Assembly: GCA_027490345.1 (NCBI GenBank)
Contig: JAIXYF010000106.1
Location: forward strand, 1-7,340
DNA: 7,340 bases
Source: Novosphingobium sp.
GTDB taxonomy: Bacteria > Pseudomonadota > Alphaproteobacteria > Sphingomonadales > Sphingomonadaceae
Direction: 5' to 3'
The notes under the pieces are model-generated. The model ran no database searches, was not told the DNA's origin, and saw only the letters and a program-made list of their open reading frames with translations. This document shows, piece after piece, positions 5,808 through 7,340 of this stretch. Position 1 is the first letter of the stretch, and every line of letters starts with the position of its first letter. The position numbers and the translations under genes were made by a program.

Positions 5808-7100
5808 TCAGCAGCCGTCTCCGCTGCTGCCCGATCCGTCTGCCGCACCGCCAACTGCACCACCCAGCGCGCCGCCGAGCGCACCGCCCAGCAGGCCGCC
5901 CAGCCCGCGCTTCTTCGGCTTTGGCTGGCATTGCTTCTGGCCGTTCTGCTTCCTGCCTTTGCCACCGGCGTCCTCGTCCATCCCCGGCATGCCCAGCAGG
6001 AAGCCGGTCATCGAACGGTGGCGAATGCCGGCCGTCCATTCCGGCTTCCACGGCGTTTTCGGATTGGCCGGCCGGGGCGGATAGACGAACGTTTCCTCCG
6101 GACCATAGGCATAGAGCGACATCATCTGGAATTGGGGCGCGGCTGCCTTGACTTCGGCGGGCACCATGCACGTCGTGGCGGAAGGGGCCAGCACGGTCTT
6201 GCTGGCGACCAGCTTGGCCACTGTGGCGGGCGAAAGCCAGTCGCTCAGCCCGCCGCCGAATTCGCGCGCAGCGCTGGATGACCACCACACCAGATCGTTC
6301 ATCTCGCCGTCCGGCCCCGGCTTTCCGCCGATCAGCGAGGCATGATAGCCGGTTGCCTCGGGCAGGGGATTCCACCGCACCAATGTGGCGCCGCTTGGCT
6401 GCGGATACGTCGTGGTCTTGAGCCCGCCCATGAAATCGCGGGTGAGCGTGAAATTGATGTCCGGGGTATAATTGCCCGCCACCTTGTGCGCACCCAGCAG
6501 CGAACTGTCGGTCTTGACCGCAGCATTGCCATCGGCATTCGGCCATGCACCATATGTGCGGCTGCTGGCATACGAGACGCGCCGTTCCATCGGCACCGAG
6601 TTTGACCACAAGCCCGGCGGCATTTGCCCGGCGGCGATCTTGGCAAAATCGAAGATCACCGGCTGGCCGGCGGGGGCATGTTCGCCGCAGCCCCAGAAGA
6701 TCAGGATGCGCCCGGTAGGCCGCTTGAAATCGCGCTTCTCGGGCGGTTCGGCCGGACCTGCGGGCGCTTTGACCGGCGTCTTGAGCGGCACCGACACGCC
6801 AAGCTTCACGCCTGCCGGCATGAAGTGATCGGCCTTGGGCGCGCCGCCGGCTGCCGCGCGGCTCGATCCCAGTTCAAGCCAGAGTTCATGGCTGGGCGCA
6901 TTGCGGCCGCCGCCGCCGAACGCCATGCTCATGGCGGCGCCCATTCCGCCGCCGCCCATTCCGCCTAGAAGGCCCGAAGTCGTGCCAGCGCGCATCTCGT
7001 AGCGCGCGACGGGCGCCGCTGTCTGGGCGGTCCCCAGCCCGGCAACCACCACGGTTGCCGTGCCCGCAAGCGCCATCAGGCGCACGGTGTTTCTGGTCAT
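5808..7100 (-). CDS. Exported glycine-rich protein with C-terminal glycine zipper, function unknown
   Basis: I do not recognise this 430-residue protein as a named family. It begins with a typical Sec signal peptide: basic TRNTVR, a hydrophobic stretch from about 8 to 23, and small residues around 25-29 for cleavage. So it is periplasmic, outer-membrane or secreted. A methionine/glycine-rich patch (GLLGGMGGGGMGAAM, 43-57) follows. The middle is a mixed globular region with ILIFWGCGEHAP (132-143), LWSNSVP (164-170) and VRWNPLP, and may hold β-rich repeats. The end has a basic linker (381-398, KGRKQ...KPKKR) and then a GLGGLLGGALGGALGGAVGG zipper (399-418) of the kind that inserts in or packs against membranes. 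It finishes in a lone C-terminal cysteine. AAAGGGG at 7116-7110, 9 bases upstream of the ATG, is a good ribosome binding site. It heads the minus-strand cluster. Confidence 0.8.
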   Translation of the reverse strand: MTRNTVRLMALAGTATVVVAGLGTAQTAAPVARYEMRAGTTSGLLGGMGGGGMGAAMSMAFGGGGRNAPSHELWLELGSSRAAAGGAPKADHFMPAGVKLGVSVPLKTPVKAPAGPAEPPEKRDFKRPTGRILIFWGCGEHAPAGQPVIFDFAKIAAGQMPPGLWSNSVPMERRVSYASSRTYGAWPNADGNAAVKTDSSLLGAHKVAGNYTPDINFTLTRDFMGGLKTTTYPQPSGATLVRWNPLPEATGYHASLIGGKPGPDGEMNDLVWWSSSAAREFGGGLSDWLSPATVAKLVASKTVLAPSATTCMVPAEVKAAAPQFQMMSLYAYGPEETFVYPPRPANPKTPWKPEWTAGIRHRSMTGFLLGMPGMDEDAGGKGRKQNGQKQCQPKPKKRGLGGLLGGALGGALGGAVGGAADGSGSSGDGC

Positions 7101-7109
7101 CAGCTCAAA

Positions 7110-7116
7110 CCCCTTT
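7110..7116 (-). promoter_or_regulatory. Ribosome binding site of the exported glycine-rich protein gene
   Basis: AAAGGGG on the minus strand lies 9 bases before the ATG at 7100. It is the clearest Shine-Dalgarno sequence among the four minus-strand genes and supports this start and the predicted signal peptide. Confidence 0.6.
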
Positions 7117-7340
7117 GTCAGGCCGGGACTCGACCTTGTTGTTCCTGGCGCGACCGGATGCTGTTTGTTTCCGATGCGACCATATCGGGGGGCACTCTGT
7201 CAATCGAACTGCGGCAAGGTAATGACAAAGCGCACATGTGCCGGGATGGCGTGCCGGGATAGAGCGCCAGAATGTGGAGCGGTGTCTGGAGCCGGGATGT
7301 GGGAACCGGGCGCCCTGCCCTTCCCTGCGACTGTCAGATC
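7117..7340. other. Upstream region of the minus-strand cluster, no secure gene
   Basis: The minus-strand promoter should lie here. TTGACA occurs on the minus strand at 7203-7198, but no good -10 box follows at 16-18 bp. A 10-bp perfect palindrome GCACATGTGC sits at 7232-7241, and GTGCCGGGAT occurs twice 13 bp apart (7238-7247, 7251-7260). A minus-strand frame is open from the window edge to TGA at 7202-7200 and ends ...PAHVRFVITLPQFD. It could be the tail of an upstream gene, but its third-position GC is lower than that of the neighbouring genes and a plus-strand frame is open over the same bases. I do not call a gene. Confidence 0.3.

Noticed and set aside
5777..5965. Longer flavodoxin start at 5965
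   Set aside because: The extra 63 residues overlap the upstream gene, are Ala/Arg-rich, and precede a normal flavodoxin first strand beginning at 5776.
5767..6609. 280-codon minus-strand frame overlapping the exported protein gene
   Set aside because: Arg/Gly/His-rich shadow frame; the competing frame has a signal peptide and a good ribosome binding site.
7179..7203. TTGACA (minus) as promoter of the exported protein gene
   Set aside because: The only TA-rich hexamer (TATGGT) is 13 bp downstream, too close; nothing -10-like lies at 16-18 bp.
7238..7297. GCCGGGAT copies as a regular repeat array
   Set aside because: The spacing is irregular (13 then about 39 bp), with only three short copies in GC-rich DNA; not a CRISPR or iteron array.
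7200..7340. Open minus-strand frame ending in FVITLPQFD at the window edge
   Set aside because: Possible tail of a gene beyond the window, but only 46 codons, with lower third-position GC and competing open frames; not enough to call.

Overview
The window looks like chromosomal DNA of a GC-rich alphaproteobacterium, most likely a sphingomonad (Novosphingobium/Sphingobium-like). This rests on overall protein character (a long-form LeuA, a GAGGHAG-type nitronate monooxygenase, a stand-alone AHH protein), strong G/C preference at third codon positions and familiar intergenic repeats. It is an inference, not a database result. No rRNA, tRNA, CRISPR array, transposase or phage gene was seen.

Plus-strand half (1-3854). 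The window opens inside leuA (2-isopropylmalate synthase), keeping the end of the catalytic barrel and the whole C-terminal regulatory domain. A spacer of about 200 bp follows, with a weak hairpin and two short repeat elements. Next is a compact yefM-yoeB type II toxin-antitoxin operon. It has a well-formed promoter ending almost on the antitoxin ATG, paired GTAC cores 12 bp apart as in YefM-type operators, and a 4-nt ATGA overlap between the genes. After it come an amidohydrolase-2 family metal-dependent hydrolase and, beyond a strong 11-bp hairpin, a nitronate monooxygenase-family flavoprotein.

Minus-strand half (7100 down to 3851). Four reading frames run leftward with small gaps: an exported glycine-rich protein with a C-terminal glycine zipper; a small flavodoxin-like protein; an unrecognised protein whose frame is split by one in-frame UAA; and a stand-alone AHH-family (HNH/Endo VII superfamily) nuclease-like protein. 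The last gene meets the nitronate monooxygenase gene tail to tail, the two stop codons overlapping. Spacing suggests one transcription unit, but no shared function can be shown.

The points most worth a second look are the single stop codon splitting the gene downstream of the flavodoxin, the apparently leaderless yefM transcript with its operator geometry, and the orphan AHH protein encoded without a visible secretion module or immunity gene.
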